32,319 nucleotides of DNA from the NCBI GenBank assembly GCA_905178155.1, contig CAJINV010000002.1, positions 4,393,024 through 4,425,342 of the forward strand. Reading direction: 5' to 3'. This document shows, one piece after another, positions 22,201 to 28,948 of the stretch. Position numbers and translations under genes: made by a program. The notes beneath the pieces are model-generated. The model saw nothing but the letters and a program-made list of their open reading frames with translations. It was not told the DNA's origin and did not search any database. Source of the stretch: Amoebophrya sp. A120. Taxonomy: Eukaryota > Sar > Dinophyceae > Syndiniales > Amoebophryaceae. Position 1 is the first letter of the stretch, and every line of letters begins with the position of its first letter.

Positions 22201-22753
22201 TATCAGTTCTGCGAGTGCATCAGCATCCGCTAGTGGGGCGACGACGCCGACTAGCACGATCGGGTACAACATTAAAAATACCGGAAGCTATGCTGTTGCT
22301 GGACCTGGTGGCGTAGCTCATGATCATGTCAACATGCACATCTTCGGAAAGCAATACAGTGCGAGGACCACTGATCATGCCGGCAGCGAGGCTGCACCAG
22401 GAGGAAACAAGGACATTTTGGTGCAGCAAATTCATCCCGATTATCGTCCAGTTACAACTTCTTCGCTGAACCAAAAATTACAACAAGAAGTCGATGGGGG
22501 GATATGCAATACAAATTTCCCGTACATGTTGTACAACACGCATCACAAATTTCACCAATTAGCAGGAGCGTCGCACTTGTCATGCTAATCTGGGAGCGAA
22601 GCCAAGTTTTGTCATGCAGAGACCGCATCTGTACGTGTGCGGGAAATTTACTGTGGATATGGGAAGAGTCAAAGTTACGAAGAAAGGGTAGTGGTTGATG
22701 ACGACGTGGCGGAGGATGGTGTGAATGCGAGAAATGTATTTCTAACTGTATGA
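10254..22753 (+). CDS. 1994-residue low-complexity/coiled-coil protein, function unknown (30 exons)
   Basis: Exons: 10254-10291, 10577-10756, 11003-11244, 11403-11469, 11665-11714, 11988-12059, 12336-12405, 12667-12820, 13050-13104, 13255-13811, 13957-14566, 15066-15496, 15643-16058, 16328-16342, 16500-16531, 16760-16925, 17246-17338, 17604-17643, 17811-18125, 18299-18501, 18822-18972, 19123-19189, 19309-19413, 19585-19832, 19993-20044, 20279-20762, 20929-20981, 21269-21316, 21621-22502, 22665-22753. They total 5985 nt, a multiple of three, with no internal stop. The ATG at 10254 is the first in frame after a TAA. 28 introns are introners; 18973-19122 is GT-AG. The protein is rich in Ser, Gln and Ala, with 11 RPxSA motifs, a possibly folded patch at about 650-755, a Glu/Gln/Arg helix at about 860-930 and a coiled coil at about 997-1110. 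I recognise no enzymatic domain. A structural or cytoskeletal role is a guess. Confidence 0.85.
10292..10571. mobile_element. introner, family B (intron 1)
   Basis: 280 bp, TATCCTGAGTAAAAACGTAC to its near-exact complement, perfect TSD GCCAG. Removal reads QGA-S-TFNLE in frame. Confidence 0.95.
10757..10997. mobile_element. introner, family G (intron 2)
   Basis: 241 bp, TATGCAAGAAAAAAACTGAG to TTTTTTTCTTGGATA. TSD AGCAC/AACAC has one mismatch. Removal joins GANS-T-VVSAN in frame. Confidence 0.9.
11245..11397 (+). mobile_element. introner, family A forward (intron 3)
   Basis: 153 bp, TATCCTGTGCAAAAGTATCG to TTGCATTGCATA, perfect TSD ACACT. Removal joins KQRH-S-SMHDL in frame. Confidence 0.95.
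11470..11659. mobile_element. introner, family B, short copy (intron 4)
   Basis: 190 bp, starts TATCCTGAGTAAAAACCTCC and ends TTTTCGGTCAGGATA. Perfect TSD AACGC. Joins YSTN-A-HASLS in frame. Confidence 0.95.
11715..11982. mobile_element. introner, family D (intron 5)
   Basis: 268 bp, TATCAAATGTAAAAGTGTCT to TTTTTGCACTTGATA. TSD GCTTG/GCCTG. Joins TPGL-A-ANQTT in frame. Confidence 0.92.
12060..12330. mobile_element. introner, family D (intron 6)
   Basis: 271 bp, TATCAAATGCAAAAATGTCT to TTTTTGCAGTTGATA. TSD ACCCT/GCCCT. Joins EHLP-S-SFASF in frame. Confidence 0.92.
12406..12661. mobile_element. introner, family D (intron 7)
   Basis: 256 bp, TATCAAGTGCAAAAATGTCT to TTTTGCATTGGATA. TSD ACGAA/ACGCA. 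Joins VSPT-K-NRFRY in frame. Confidence 0.9.
12821..13044. mobile_element. introner, family G (intron 8)
   Basis: 224 bp, TATGCAAGAAAAAATAAACA to TTTTTTTCCTGGATA. Flanks GGAAC/GGCAA match at 3 of 5. Joins DQVRN to LHLFN in frame. Confidence 0.85.
13105..13249 (+). mobile_element. introner, family A forward (intron 9)
   Basis: 145 bp, TATCCTGTGCAAAAGTATCG to TTTTGCAGATCATA, perfect TSD CAACA. Joins GGNN-S-RRRGG in frame. Confidence 0.95.
13812..13951 (-). mobile_element. introner, family A reversed (intron 10)
   Basis: 140 bp, TATGAATTGCAAAGTATCG to TTTTGCACAGGATA, perfect TSD CAAAC. Joins SNSN to HLPSK in frame. It is in the opposite orientation to the copy at 13105. Confidence 0.95.
14567..15060. 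mobile_element. introner, family H, longest copy (intron 11)
   Basis: 494 bp, TATCAAGAAGAAAAATCCCC to GGGGATTTTTCCCTCTGATA, perfect TSD ATTAG. Joins KQLEL-V-TTYLE in frame. An 18-bp direct repeat (GCATGACAAATCGCCTGC) occurs inside at 14748 and 14926, so it may be composite. Confidence 0.92.
15497..15637 (+). mobile_element. introner, family A forward (intron 12)
   Basis: 141 bp, TATCCTGTGCAAAAGTATCG to TTTTGCATTGCATA, perfect TSD CGCAG. Joins AMSQ to LASRV in frame. Confidence 0.95.
16059..16322. mobile_element. introner, family K (intron 13)
   Basis: 264 bp. The left end TATGGCTTGCTCAGACGTTA resembles the inverted right end TATAACCCGCTCAGGTGTTA. Flanks CAACC/CAAAT match at 3 of 5. Joins ADQP-P-LVRF in frame. 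Confidence 0.8.
16343..16494 (-). mobile_element. introner, family A reversed (intron 14)
   Basis: 152 bp, TATGAACTGCAAAAGTAATA to TTTTGCACATGATA, perfect TSD CGGTT. The exon between it and the previous introner is only 15 nt. Confidence 0.95.
16532..16754. mobile_element. introner, family E (intron 15)
   Basis: 223 bp, TATGAGAGTGCACAACTGTC to GTTTTGCACTTTCATA, perfect TSD GGATT. Joins AQED-F-VVQMK in frame. Confidence 0.95.
16926..17240. mobile_element. introner, family C (intron 16)
   Basis: 315 bp, TATGGGAGTGTCAGGTTTGA to CCTGACACTCCCACA, perfect TSD ACGGA. It splits the coiled coil: QKET-E-EVVKQ, in frame. Confidence 0.95.
17339..17598. mobile_element. introner, family D (intron 17)
   Basis: 260 bp, TATCAACTGCAAAAATGTCC to TTTTGCATGTGATA. 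TSD AAGCC/AAGCT. Joins MKEK-P-KEVLD in frame. Confidence 0.92.
17644..17805. mobile_element. introner, family A, symmetric ends (intron 18)
   Basis: 162 bp, TATGCATTTTGCAAAAGTAT to TTTTTGCATTGCATA, perfect TSD AAGTG. Joins FDKV to NERLI in frame. Confidence 0.95.
18126..18293 (+). mobile_element. introner, family A forward (intron 19)
   Basis: 168 bp, starts TATCCTGTGCTGCAAAAGTA and ends ACTTTTGAGTTCATA. Perfect TSD GGGTG. Joins ESRV to KAAKE in frame. Confidence 0.95.
18502..18816. mobile_element. introner, family C (intron 20)
   Basis: 315 bp, TATGGGAGTGTCAGGTTTGA to CCTGACAGTTCCATA, perfect TSD GCAAA. Joins SSAA-N-KPKSK in frame. Confidence 0.95.
18973..19122 (+). other. probable GT-AG intron of 150 bp inside the 1994-aa gene
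   Basis: The donor is GCGCAG|GTAGTT and the acceptor ATATATCAG|GTCCAG. It has no TIR or TSD. Its length is a multiple of three and it is open in the gene's frame, so it could be retained, adding 50 residues rich in Phe, Ser and Gln. The translation inside it is less protein-like than the flanks, which favours splicing. Confidence 0.6.
19190..19303. mobile_element. introner, family F (intron 22)
   Basis: 114 bp, TATCCAGGTAAAAACATCCA to GTTTTTTCCTGGATA. TSD ATTGG/ATTGC. Joins MDAL-V-MSSPR in frame. Confidence 0.92.
19414..19579 (+). mobile_element. introner, family A forward (intron 23)
   Basis: 166 bp, TATCCTGTGCAAAAGTAGGA to TTTTGCAGTAGTTCATA. TSD GAATC/AAATC. Joins AQTN-L-YNNNS in frame. 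Confidence 0.92.
19833..19987. mobile_element. introner, family A, symmetric ends (intron 24)
   Basis: 155 bp, TATGAGTTGCAAAAGCATCG to CTTTTGCAGTGCATA. TSD AGATT/AGATC. Joins MSEI to KKNPQ in frame. Confidence 0.92.
20045..20273. mobile_element. introner, family E (intron 25)
   Basis: 229 bp, TATGAAAGTGCACACCCCCT to GTTGTGCACTGTCACA, perfect TSD AGCGG. Joins DLEA-V-GSDEE in frame. Confidence 0.95.
20763..20923. mobile_element. introner, family A, diverged (intron 26)
   Basis: 161 bp, starts TACGCATTGCAAAAGTATCG and ends GTTTTGCAGTGCATA. Flanks AGTAC/AGCGG match at 2 of 5. Joins LNS-T-KPGQL in frame. Confidence 0.85.
20982..21263. mobile_element. introner, family B (intron 27)
   Basis: 282 bp, TATCCTGAGTAAAAACGTAC to GTACGTTTTTACTCAGGATA, perfect TSD GAACC. 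Joins KKEN-H-WTRQG in frame. It is very similar in ends and length to the copy at 10292. Confidence 0.95.
21317..21615. mobile_element. introner, family D, diverged (intron 28)
   Basis: 299 bp, TATACATTGCAAATACCTAG to CATATTTGCCATGCATA. TSD GAACA/GACCA. Joins SKVN-K-GVTFP in frame. Confidence 0.88.
22503..22659. mobile_element. introner, family I (intron 29)
   Basis: 157 bp. The inner TIR is AAATTTCCCGTACATGT near the left end and CGGGAAATTTACTGTGGATA at the right. TSD GGGGA/TGGGA. Joins VDGG-K-SQSYE in frame. The family I copy at 25826 is in the opposite orientation. Confidence 0.9.
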
Positions 22754-24203
22754 TTTTGATTTATCCAGCTCTATATCTAATTCAATGCGCGGAAATCACG
22801 TCTGGTCTCCTGGTGACACCAGACAGACACAGACTTTGATGCATTTATTCCGTTTCGCGTGATCTCGTTAACAGCGTGCCTTTGACTTTGTACTCCCGAT
22901 CCCGCGCTTGGGCTACTTGAGCTATTATTTGCATATGGAATAAAATAAATTTGAATTTACGCGCACTTCCTTCGTATAATCGCAAAGTAAAGTGAAGAAC
23001 AAGAATTAGAGTCTGAAGTACTCTTCAATTGTCGACGTAGACTATCGTTAATTATCGTAGAAGCGATGTAATAAACAACTATGACTATCGTTAATACTAA
23101 CTAACACGCTCAGTGCGACTGTTATCTCAGACTAAACCTCAACGGAGCTGATAACCACCTACACGAATTTCCAGAAGGGATTGGTAGCAGATAAAGTTCG
23201 AAAATGGAAAATGCAAGAACATCCCCGTAGAAATAATAGTTTTATCAACAGCAGCGTTACGTGAAATCGTGTTGTGCCCAGTTTCTGTTTCGTACTCTTA
23301 AATAAAATGCACATAAAACAAAAAATGTACCGACCGACCCTTTGCGGATTGGGTAAAAATTTGACCCCAGTGTAGATCTCGTCGCGAGACGAGGACGATG
23401 AAGCCAGCTGCAGCTGCCTTCAAGTGCAGCACGAATGGAGAACGCAAGAAGCAAATGAACCGTTTCCTCACGGCTACTTGTATCAATAAGTTCCTTCTAA
23501 AAAAAAAGCAAAACCAAAGCCGCTTGTACTTCGCAGGCGTAGTGTGACTGTGCCTAGAAGTGCTGCCGTCCCGAGTCACACACTTGCTCCTTAGTGTGTT
23601 TGAAAAACAGGGGCAGGAGGTTCGACGTTTAGGGGTTAAGCCGTTGTGCTGATCGTGATTCCCGAAGTCGTGGTAAATTGTGCATTAGGTCAACATAGTA
23701 CCCTGCAGGACCCCCAGCAGGAGGTGTTTACTCACCTGCATCTCGAGCGAGTTTGAAGCGATCCATGATTCGTGCGTAGTATCACTCTGTCTGGACGATT
23801 ATGACGAGAATAAAAGACCCGACGTGAATAAAGCGATCTCCTTGTGTGTGAGCGAGTTCTGTGCACCAGCGCGTCAGATGCTACAACAAGGGCTATTGCT
23901 GCAAGATCGTAATGTCATAGGCTGCGGGCAGCAACCTGTAATTCCTACGGGAATTGATTGCCAAGAAATCAAATATTGAAAATGAAAAACATGACCCGAT
24001 CTTGACCCTCGTGCGGTGCCTTTGCAGCGCTAGCTGCTGGCGAATGAGGTGAAATAAAGCGAAAGCCCCAGCCAAGCTGCTTAAACATGTGACCAACATC
24101 GGGGAACAAGGGAAGCCGCAACCAAGGAAAAGCTGAAGCAGCCAGACCGGGTTGTACGTGAGGAAGGAAGCAGAGGCACAAATCCCGTTTCCACACATCG
24201 AAA
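22754..24203. other. intergenic stretch
   Basis: AT-rich after the stop, with a short direct repeat (GACTATCGTTAAT near 23040 and 23083). No coding frame worth reporting, no introner motif and no RNA gene recognised. It presumably holds the 3' end of one transcript and the promoter of the next. Confidence 0.55.
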
Positions 24204-27200
24204 ATGGGGCTCCAGAAGGTGGTCGACATGATCACCTTTCCGGCTCCGAGCAGCAGCTACTCGCTCACCAGCCACTTGGATGAGCTGTTATGGATTCTTG
24301 CAAAAGTAATATCGTACTACTTGTGGTAATCGCATTACAAATTTGCTCAGCATGACAAGAAATTTGTGATGCACAATTCCGATAATTACTACGAGTACGA
24401 TACTTTTGCACAGGATAGCTGTTTTTCATCAACGACCCGCTCCAGGAGCTCCTCCCCATCCCCTGCATGTACATCGGGTGCCCGACAAAGAACGCGATGT
24501 TCGTCTTATCCTGTGCAAAAGTATCGTACTCGTATTTTTGCAGTCATGCATTACAAATTTTTTTCTGAATCTAAATCCGCATTACAAATTTTAATTCTCA
24601 TGCTGAGGAAATTTGTAATGCATTTATACGAGTACGGTACTTTTGCAATGCATACGTCTTAGTCCATACCCACTCCAACGGGTGCGATATGGGCGACATG
24701 GTGGCCGCCATGCGGGGGCTGAGCACCCAGCTCTACGTCGACTCCGTTCTGATCGAGTACCCGGGGTACGGACTTTATCCACGAAAAGAACTGTCTTAGT
24801 GTAGGTGTTCTACTTTTGGAGTCACAGCATGACAAACTTGCTCCGCATCACAGAGAAAACTTGTAATGCAGAGCTAGCACTTGAAAACACATATGAAAGG
24901 AGGACTTCATGGGCGTCTGGCATGACAAGTGTAACTCTTTTAGATTTACTGCATCACAGACTTACACTTACGCACTTTTTTTCTTGCATAGACTCCATGA
25001 GGGCCGGGCGAGCCACCAGTCGATCGACCGGACGGTTGCGGTGGTGTATGAACTGCAAAAGTATCGTACTCGTATAAATGCATGACAAATTTCCCCAGCA
25101 TGAAACATAAAATTTGTCATGCGGATTTACCTTAAGAAAAAAATTTGTAATGCATGACTGCAATTACTACGAGTACGATACTTTTGCACAGGATATGGCG
25201 CACGAGTACTTGATAAACACGTTCTATGGGAGCGTCAGAATCGAAATCAACACAGTTCTTTGCATCAAAACTTGTGATGCATAGAATGGATACCATTTGG
25301 AAGCCCAATTTCGAAGCGGCGCATGGCAAATTTCGGCATCATCGTCCAAATCCAGTTTGTCATGCTGTTTCGCGAAAGAAGGCGGCTTTTGTCATGCTAC
25401 TTTAGCAGCTCTATCGTACTACCCCAAACGATCGTCCCAAAAAGGCTCACAATCGACCTCGCTTGCAATCCCTGCAAGACACTCACTTCGTGCCTTGCAT
25501 TTTATGCATCACAGATTACTTGTTCGACTTTTTCGATTTCAATCCTGACACCCCCATACGTTGAAAATCGAGCCGAGCAGAATCATCTGGTACGGTCGCA
25601 GTATCGGGACCGGAAGTGCCTTATCCTGTGCAAAAGTGTCGTATTCGTATTGCAATCATGCATTACGAATCTTTTTGTTAAGTCAAGTACGCATGACACA
25701 TGCTGGGGAAATTTGTAATGCATTTATACGAGTACGATACTTTTGCAGTGCATACGCCTGCGCCCTTGCGCTGCGGACGCAGGAACTGTATGGCCCGGAA
25801 AGTCTCGGCGGCCTGATCATCCAGTTATCCACAGTAAATTTCCCGTACACGTACTACCAATGCAGTCTCTGCATGACAAAACTTGCCTTCAGTCCTAGTC
25901 TAGCATGACAAGTTGGACGCTGCAAGTTAGCGAAATTTGTCATGCATTTTGTACATGTACGGGAAATTTACATTGCATACCAGTGTGGCTTCACGCATTT
26001 CAAGGATGTCGTGAAGTTCCTGTTCGTATCAAATGCAAAAATGTCTGGGTCTGGAAACTTGTAATGCTGCGTTGGGAATAGTGAATGCTCTGCAATGCAC
26101 TGCCAAGCATGAGAAATATCTGCGCTGCTTTGTGTTGCGTTTTTCGCATGACAAACGGCGTTGCTTTCGCATGACAGGCAAAAGGGTCTCTTCTTGGACA
26201 CGCATCACAAACTTTTTGTTCATGCCAGACAAGCATGACAACTTTCGCAATCTTCCAGACACAGATGACATTTTTGCATTTTATAGCTCGGCCGGGTCGC
26301 GAAGTCGCTGGTAAGACACAACTGGAACAACTTAGAAACCGTGAAGAAATTGGTAAGCTGTCCGATCTTGATCCTGCACGGATATGACAATGCACAGCTC
26401 GTCCCCCTCCCGCTCCCCCTCATTTGTGTTGCATGAACAGCAAAAATACAATCGCCAGCGAATCCGACCCTGGAGCGTGTCGTGCATGACAAATTTATGA
26501 TGTATCATCTGCTGTACTAGTATTGTTTTCGCTATCGAAATTTGTCATGCAAACAGTGCCACAGGGCCGTGACTGGATTGGGGATTTTGCATGACAAATG
26601 AGGGCGGCGAAGGTGGGGACGAGTTGTGCACTGTCATAACGGAAAGCGGGACACCATGATCCCGCACACTCAAGCGGAGGAGCTGTGGAAAGTCGTGCCC
26701 TGGAAGGAAATCTCCGAACTCTACCTGTGCAACTGCGGCCACAACGACTACAATTTTGCTAAGTGCTATCCACAGAAAAAAAAACATTCACATCCATTTT
26801 TTGCATGACAAACACAGGACTTTATTTATGTTTTGCATGACAAATTGGATGTTGCGGATGGGTGTTTTTTCCTGGATGAGTGCACTGTGGAACCGATGAG
26901 GAATTTTTTTACGCGAATCGTCGCCACAAAAGGCATCGTCGCCCCAATCCGGAAGATGCCGATACAGGCGACGTTGAAGCCCTGCGTGATCCACATCGGG
27001 CTGTTGAGAAACCGAATACCCTTTCACAGCCTCCGGAGATTATCTTGTGCAAAAGTATCGTACTCGTAGTAGTCGCAATCATGCATTACAAATCTTCATC
27101 CCAAGGCAAAACAGCATGACAAATTCCATTTGTCATGCTGAGCCAATTTGTATTGCAATTTATAGGAGTAGGTACGTTACTTTTGCAATTCATAGAGATT

Positions 27201-28740
27201 GCAAGTGGCCGACTTAGAGAAGAGACTGAAGGAAAACGCCAGTATATCGCACGAGAAAACTGTGTCACTGTAAGGATTTTGCAAGTTATTCTACATCACA
27301 GAGAAAATTTGCAATGCGAAATTCCTAATGGATTGGAAAAGAGGACAGCTAAAAATTCATTGTCTTGCATGTGTAGCAAGATGAGAAACACTTCTCCGAT
27401 ACATTTTCTGCATTACAAGTTTACTGTGAAACAATTTTCATTTCTTGCGATACAGTACAAACGTTTTCGGCGAGGACGAAAACTTCGCGGAGAATAGCAG
27501 CCGGTCGGGCGATGAAGCAGCTGCCGGAGGAAGAGATGATGCTGGAGCTGCTGCACAACACGGCAGCAACAATAGGGGTAGCACTTCTTCGAGTGTAGTA
27601 AACGGCAATGGTCCTGCAGGTGCACCAGGAGCTCGAGATAGTGGTGGAGCCGCAATCGGCTCGAACGTTGCCGGCGGGTCAAGTTCGTCCACCAGTCGGA
27701 ACAAAAACGACCGGGGGGTAGAAGAGGAAACAGCTTCTGGAAACGCCTATCCAAGAGTAGATTTTCTGTACTACACGACGTGGAAACTTTTAAATTTAAT
27801 GGATGTCGTGCATGACGAGACGTCGGTCTTGAAGACCTTGTGAAGCATGACAAGTCTTCCTCATCATGCACTTTGTTCTACGTGTAGAACGATGAAAATT
27901 TATGATGCGTTTTCCACTTGTGCGGAAAATAGTTTGTGTTGCATACCGCACAAAGCAACCACACGAAGGTATCGAACCAAAATTCCTCCCCAACCGCGGC
28001 GGAGAAGAAGTACAAATACACGCCGAACGACCGAAAGAAGTCCGCAGGGGATGACAGTTTGGAGATACGAGTTGCAAAAGCATCATACTTCTTAGTAAAT
28101 ACTTCTACTTAGTCCTCATCGCATTACAAATGGAATCTGGTGTCATTCTGATTTACCTTGAAGGTGTCGAGAAAGAGACTTGTCACGCAAAAATGCGGTT
28201 ACTACGAGTACGAACGAGTACGTTACTTTTGCACAGGATAGACGATGCACAACAACATCATCTCTAAGAGCAAGGAACCCGGTGGGGCGGGCTCGAACGT
28301 CGGTGGCGGGTCGTCTTCGTCTAGCAAAAACCCGTCACCCGCTGACTCCGGCCCCACGATATCGACCGGGAGCTACGACGAAAATGGGATACGCGGGGGA
28401 AACAGGCGAAGAGGAAAGTTTATCACAAGGAAAAGTGTTACCGTTAACGGTTTTCACAGATTGCAATCATGCATCACAAATGTAGCCCAATATGCATGCT
28501 ATGCATTACCAATTTTCGCATGTTCTGTGATGCATTGCTGCATCACAAATTCTGTTAACGTCAACACTTTTTGCTGTGATAAAGTTCGGGTGCATACCGG
28601 AGAATTGCGGCGGTAGAGGGTCGGGGGATACGGAGCTCGTTTGCAACGTCTGTCTCGATGCGAAGTGTCCGTATTTGGCGGATCCGAAGCAGCTACCAAA
28701 CTTATTGAACAGGCCGTATCCGCATGAGTTTCGGGTATAA
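24204..28740 (+). CDS. alpha/beta hydrolase of the ABHD17-like group with a long C-terminal extension (16 exons)
   Basis: Exons: 24204-24288, 24423-24506, 24660-24775, 24996-25046, 25201-25224, 25564-25621, 25760-25825, 25985-26026, 26291-26382, 26644-26766, 26884-27040, 27200-27244, 27458-27747, 27951-28065, 28246-28420, 28587-28740. They total 1677 nt (558 residues), with all 15 introner joins in frame. Residues about 40-245 follow the ABHD17/bem46 pattern: VHTHSNGCDMGDM where the family has SHGNA.D.G, then EYPGYG, the nucleophile elbow YGRSIG (Ser133), PILILHGKRD (Asp209) and CGHND (His239). The triad looks complete. Family members remove palmitate from membrane proteins or act as related serine hydrolases; the substrate here is unknown. 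The N-terminal Cys cluster of animal ABHD17 is missing. The last 300 residues are low-complexity, ending in a small Cys patch (CNVCLDAKC). The fold call is firm, the substrate is not. Confidence 0.9.
24289..24417 (-). mobile_element. introner, family A reversed (hydrolase intron 1)
   Basis: 129 bp, starts TATGGATTCTTGCAAAAGTA and ends TTTTGCACAGGATA. Perfect TSD GCTGT. Joins LDEL-F-FINDP in frame. Confidence 0.95.
24507..24654 (+). mobile_element. introner, family A forward (hydrolase intron 2)
   Basis: 148 bp, TATCCTGTGCAAAAGTATCG to TTTTGCAATGCATA, perfect TSD CGTCT. Joins AMFV-L-VHTHS, just before the oxyanion-loop motif. Confidence 0.95.
24776..24990. mobile_element. introner, family G (hydrolase intron 3)
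   Basis: 215 bp, TATCCACGAAAAGAACTGTC to TTTTTTTCTTGCATA. TSD GACTT/GACTC. Joins PGYGL to HEGRA in frame. Confidence 0.9.
25047..25195 (-). mobile_element. introner, family A reversed (hydrolase intron 4)
   Basis: 149 bp, TATGAACTGCAAAAGTATCG to TTTTGCACAGGATA. TSD TGGTG/TGGCG. Joins VAVV to HEYLI in frame. Confidence 0.92.
25225..25558. mobile_element. introner, family C (hydrolase intron 5)
   Basis: 334 bp, TATGGGAGCGTCAGAATCGA to CCTGACACCCCCATA. TSD CGTTC/CGTTG. Joins INTF to KIEPS in frame. Confidence 0.92.
25622..25754 (+). mobile_element. introner, family A forward (hydrolase intron 6)
   Basis: 133 bp, TATCCTGTGCAAAAGTGTCG to TTTTGCAGTGCATA. TSD TGCCT/CGCCT. Joins TGSA-C-ALALR, just after the nucleophile elbow. 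Confidence 0.92.
25826..25979. mobile_element. introner, family I (hydrolase intron 7)
   Basis: 154 bp, TATCCACAGTAAATTTCCCG to GGGAAATTTACATTGCATA, perfect TSD CCAGT. Joins LIIQ-C-GFTHF in frame. Confidence 0.95.
26027..26285. mobile_element. introner, family D (hydrolase intron 8)
   Basis: 259 bp, TATCAAATGCAAAAATGTCT to TTTTTGCATTTTATA. TSD GTTCG/GCTCG. Joins KFLF-G-RVAKS in frame. Confidence 0.92.
26383..26638. mobile_element. introner, family E (hydrolase intron 9)
   Basis: 256 bp, TATGACAATGCACAGCTCGT to GTTGTGCACTGTCATA, perfect TSD ACGGA. Joins LILHG to KRDTM, placing the catalytic Asp at the start of the next exon. Confidence 0.95.
26767..26878. mobile_element. introner, family F (hydrolase intron 10)
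   Basis: 112 bp, starts TATCCACAGAAAAAAAAACA and ends TTTTTTCCTGGATG. Perfect TSD AGTGC. Joins NFAKC to TVEPM in frame. Length and ends match the copy at 5829. Confidence 0.95.
27041..27194 (+). mobile_element. introner, family A forward (hydrolase intron 11)
   Basis: 154 bp, TATCTTGTGCAAAAGTATCG to TTTTGCAATTCATA, perfect TSD GAGAT. Joins HSLRR-L-QVADL in frame. Confidence 0.93.
27245..27452. mobile_element. introner, family L (hydrolase intron 12)
   Basis: 208 bp. The left end TATCGCACGAGAAAACTGTG resembles the inverted right end TATCGCAAGAAATGAAAATT. Perfect TSD CAGTA. Joins ENAS-T-NVFGE in frame. Confidence 0.88.
27748..27945. mobile_element. introner, family M (hydrolase intron 13)
   Basis: 198 bp. 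The left end TATCCAAGAGTAGATTTTCT resembles the inverted right end TATGCAACACAAACTATTTT. Flanks ACGCC/CCGCA match at 3 of 5. Joins SGNA to QSNHT in frame, bypassing a TGA. Confidence 0.8.
28066..28240 (-). mobile_element. introner, family A reversed (hydrolase intron 14)
   Basis: 175 bp, TACGAGTTGCAAAAGCATCA to TTTTGCACAGGATA. Flanks GGAGA/GACGA match at 3 of 5. Joins DSLE-M-HNNII in frame. Confidence 0.87.
28421..28581. mobile_element. introner, family J (hydrolase intron 15)
   Basis: 161 bp, TATCACAAGGAAAAGTGTTA to ACACTTTTTGCTGTGATA, perfect TSD AAGTT. Joins RRGK-F-GCIPE in frame. Confidence 0.92.
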
Positions 28741-28948
28741 AAGAACGAAGTTCATTTTCAACTCGTACCTGTTGTGATACTGAACAAAGATCACTCTCGC
28801 TACTGCTCTAGTACTTTCACGGTTTCCTATGCAAAAAACAAGATGCAGATTCGCTTTCATTTTTGGTCGCCGTTGCATTCGCCACGTGATGATGTTCAAC
28901 TGTACTTAAAACTCTATCCGCACAACAACTTCTCTACCACAGGCAGGC
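28741..28948. other. short intergenic gap
   Basis: Only 208 bp separate the hydrolase stop (TAA at 28738) from the next predicted ATG. No introner or repeat seen. Such tight head-to-tail spacing would fit co-directional dinoflagellate gene arrays. Confidence 0.55.

Noticed and set aside
27135-27497. Alternative frame through exons 12-13 of the hydrolase
   Set aside because: It hits a stop soon after the introner junction, whereas the chosen frame joins upstream and downstream exons without stops and makes the total divisible by three.
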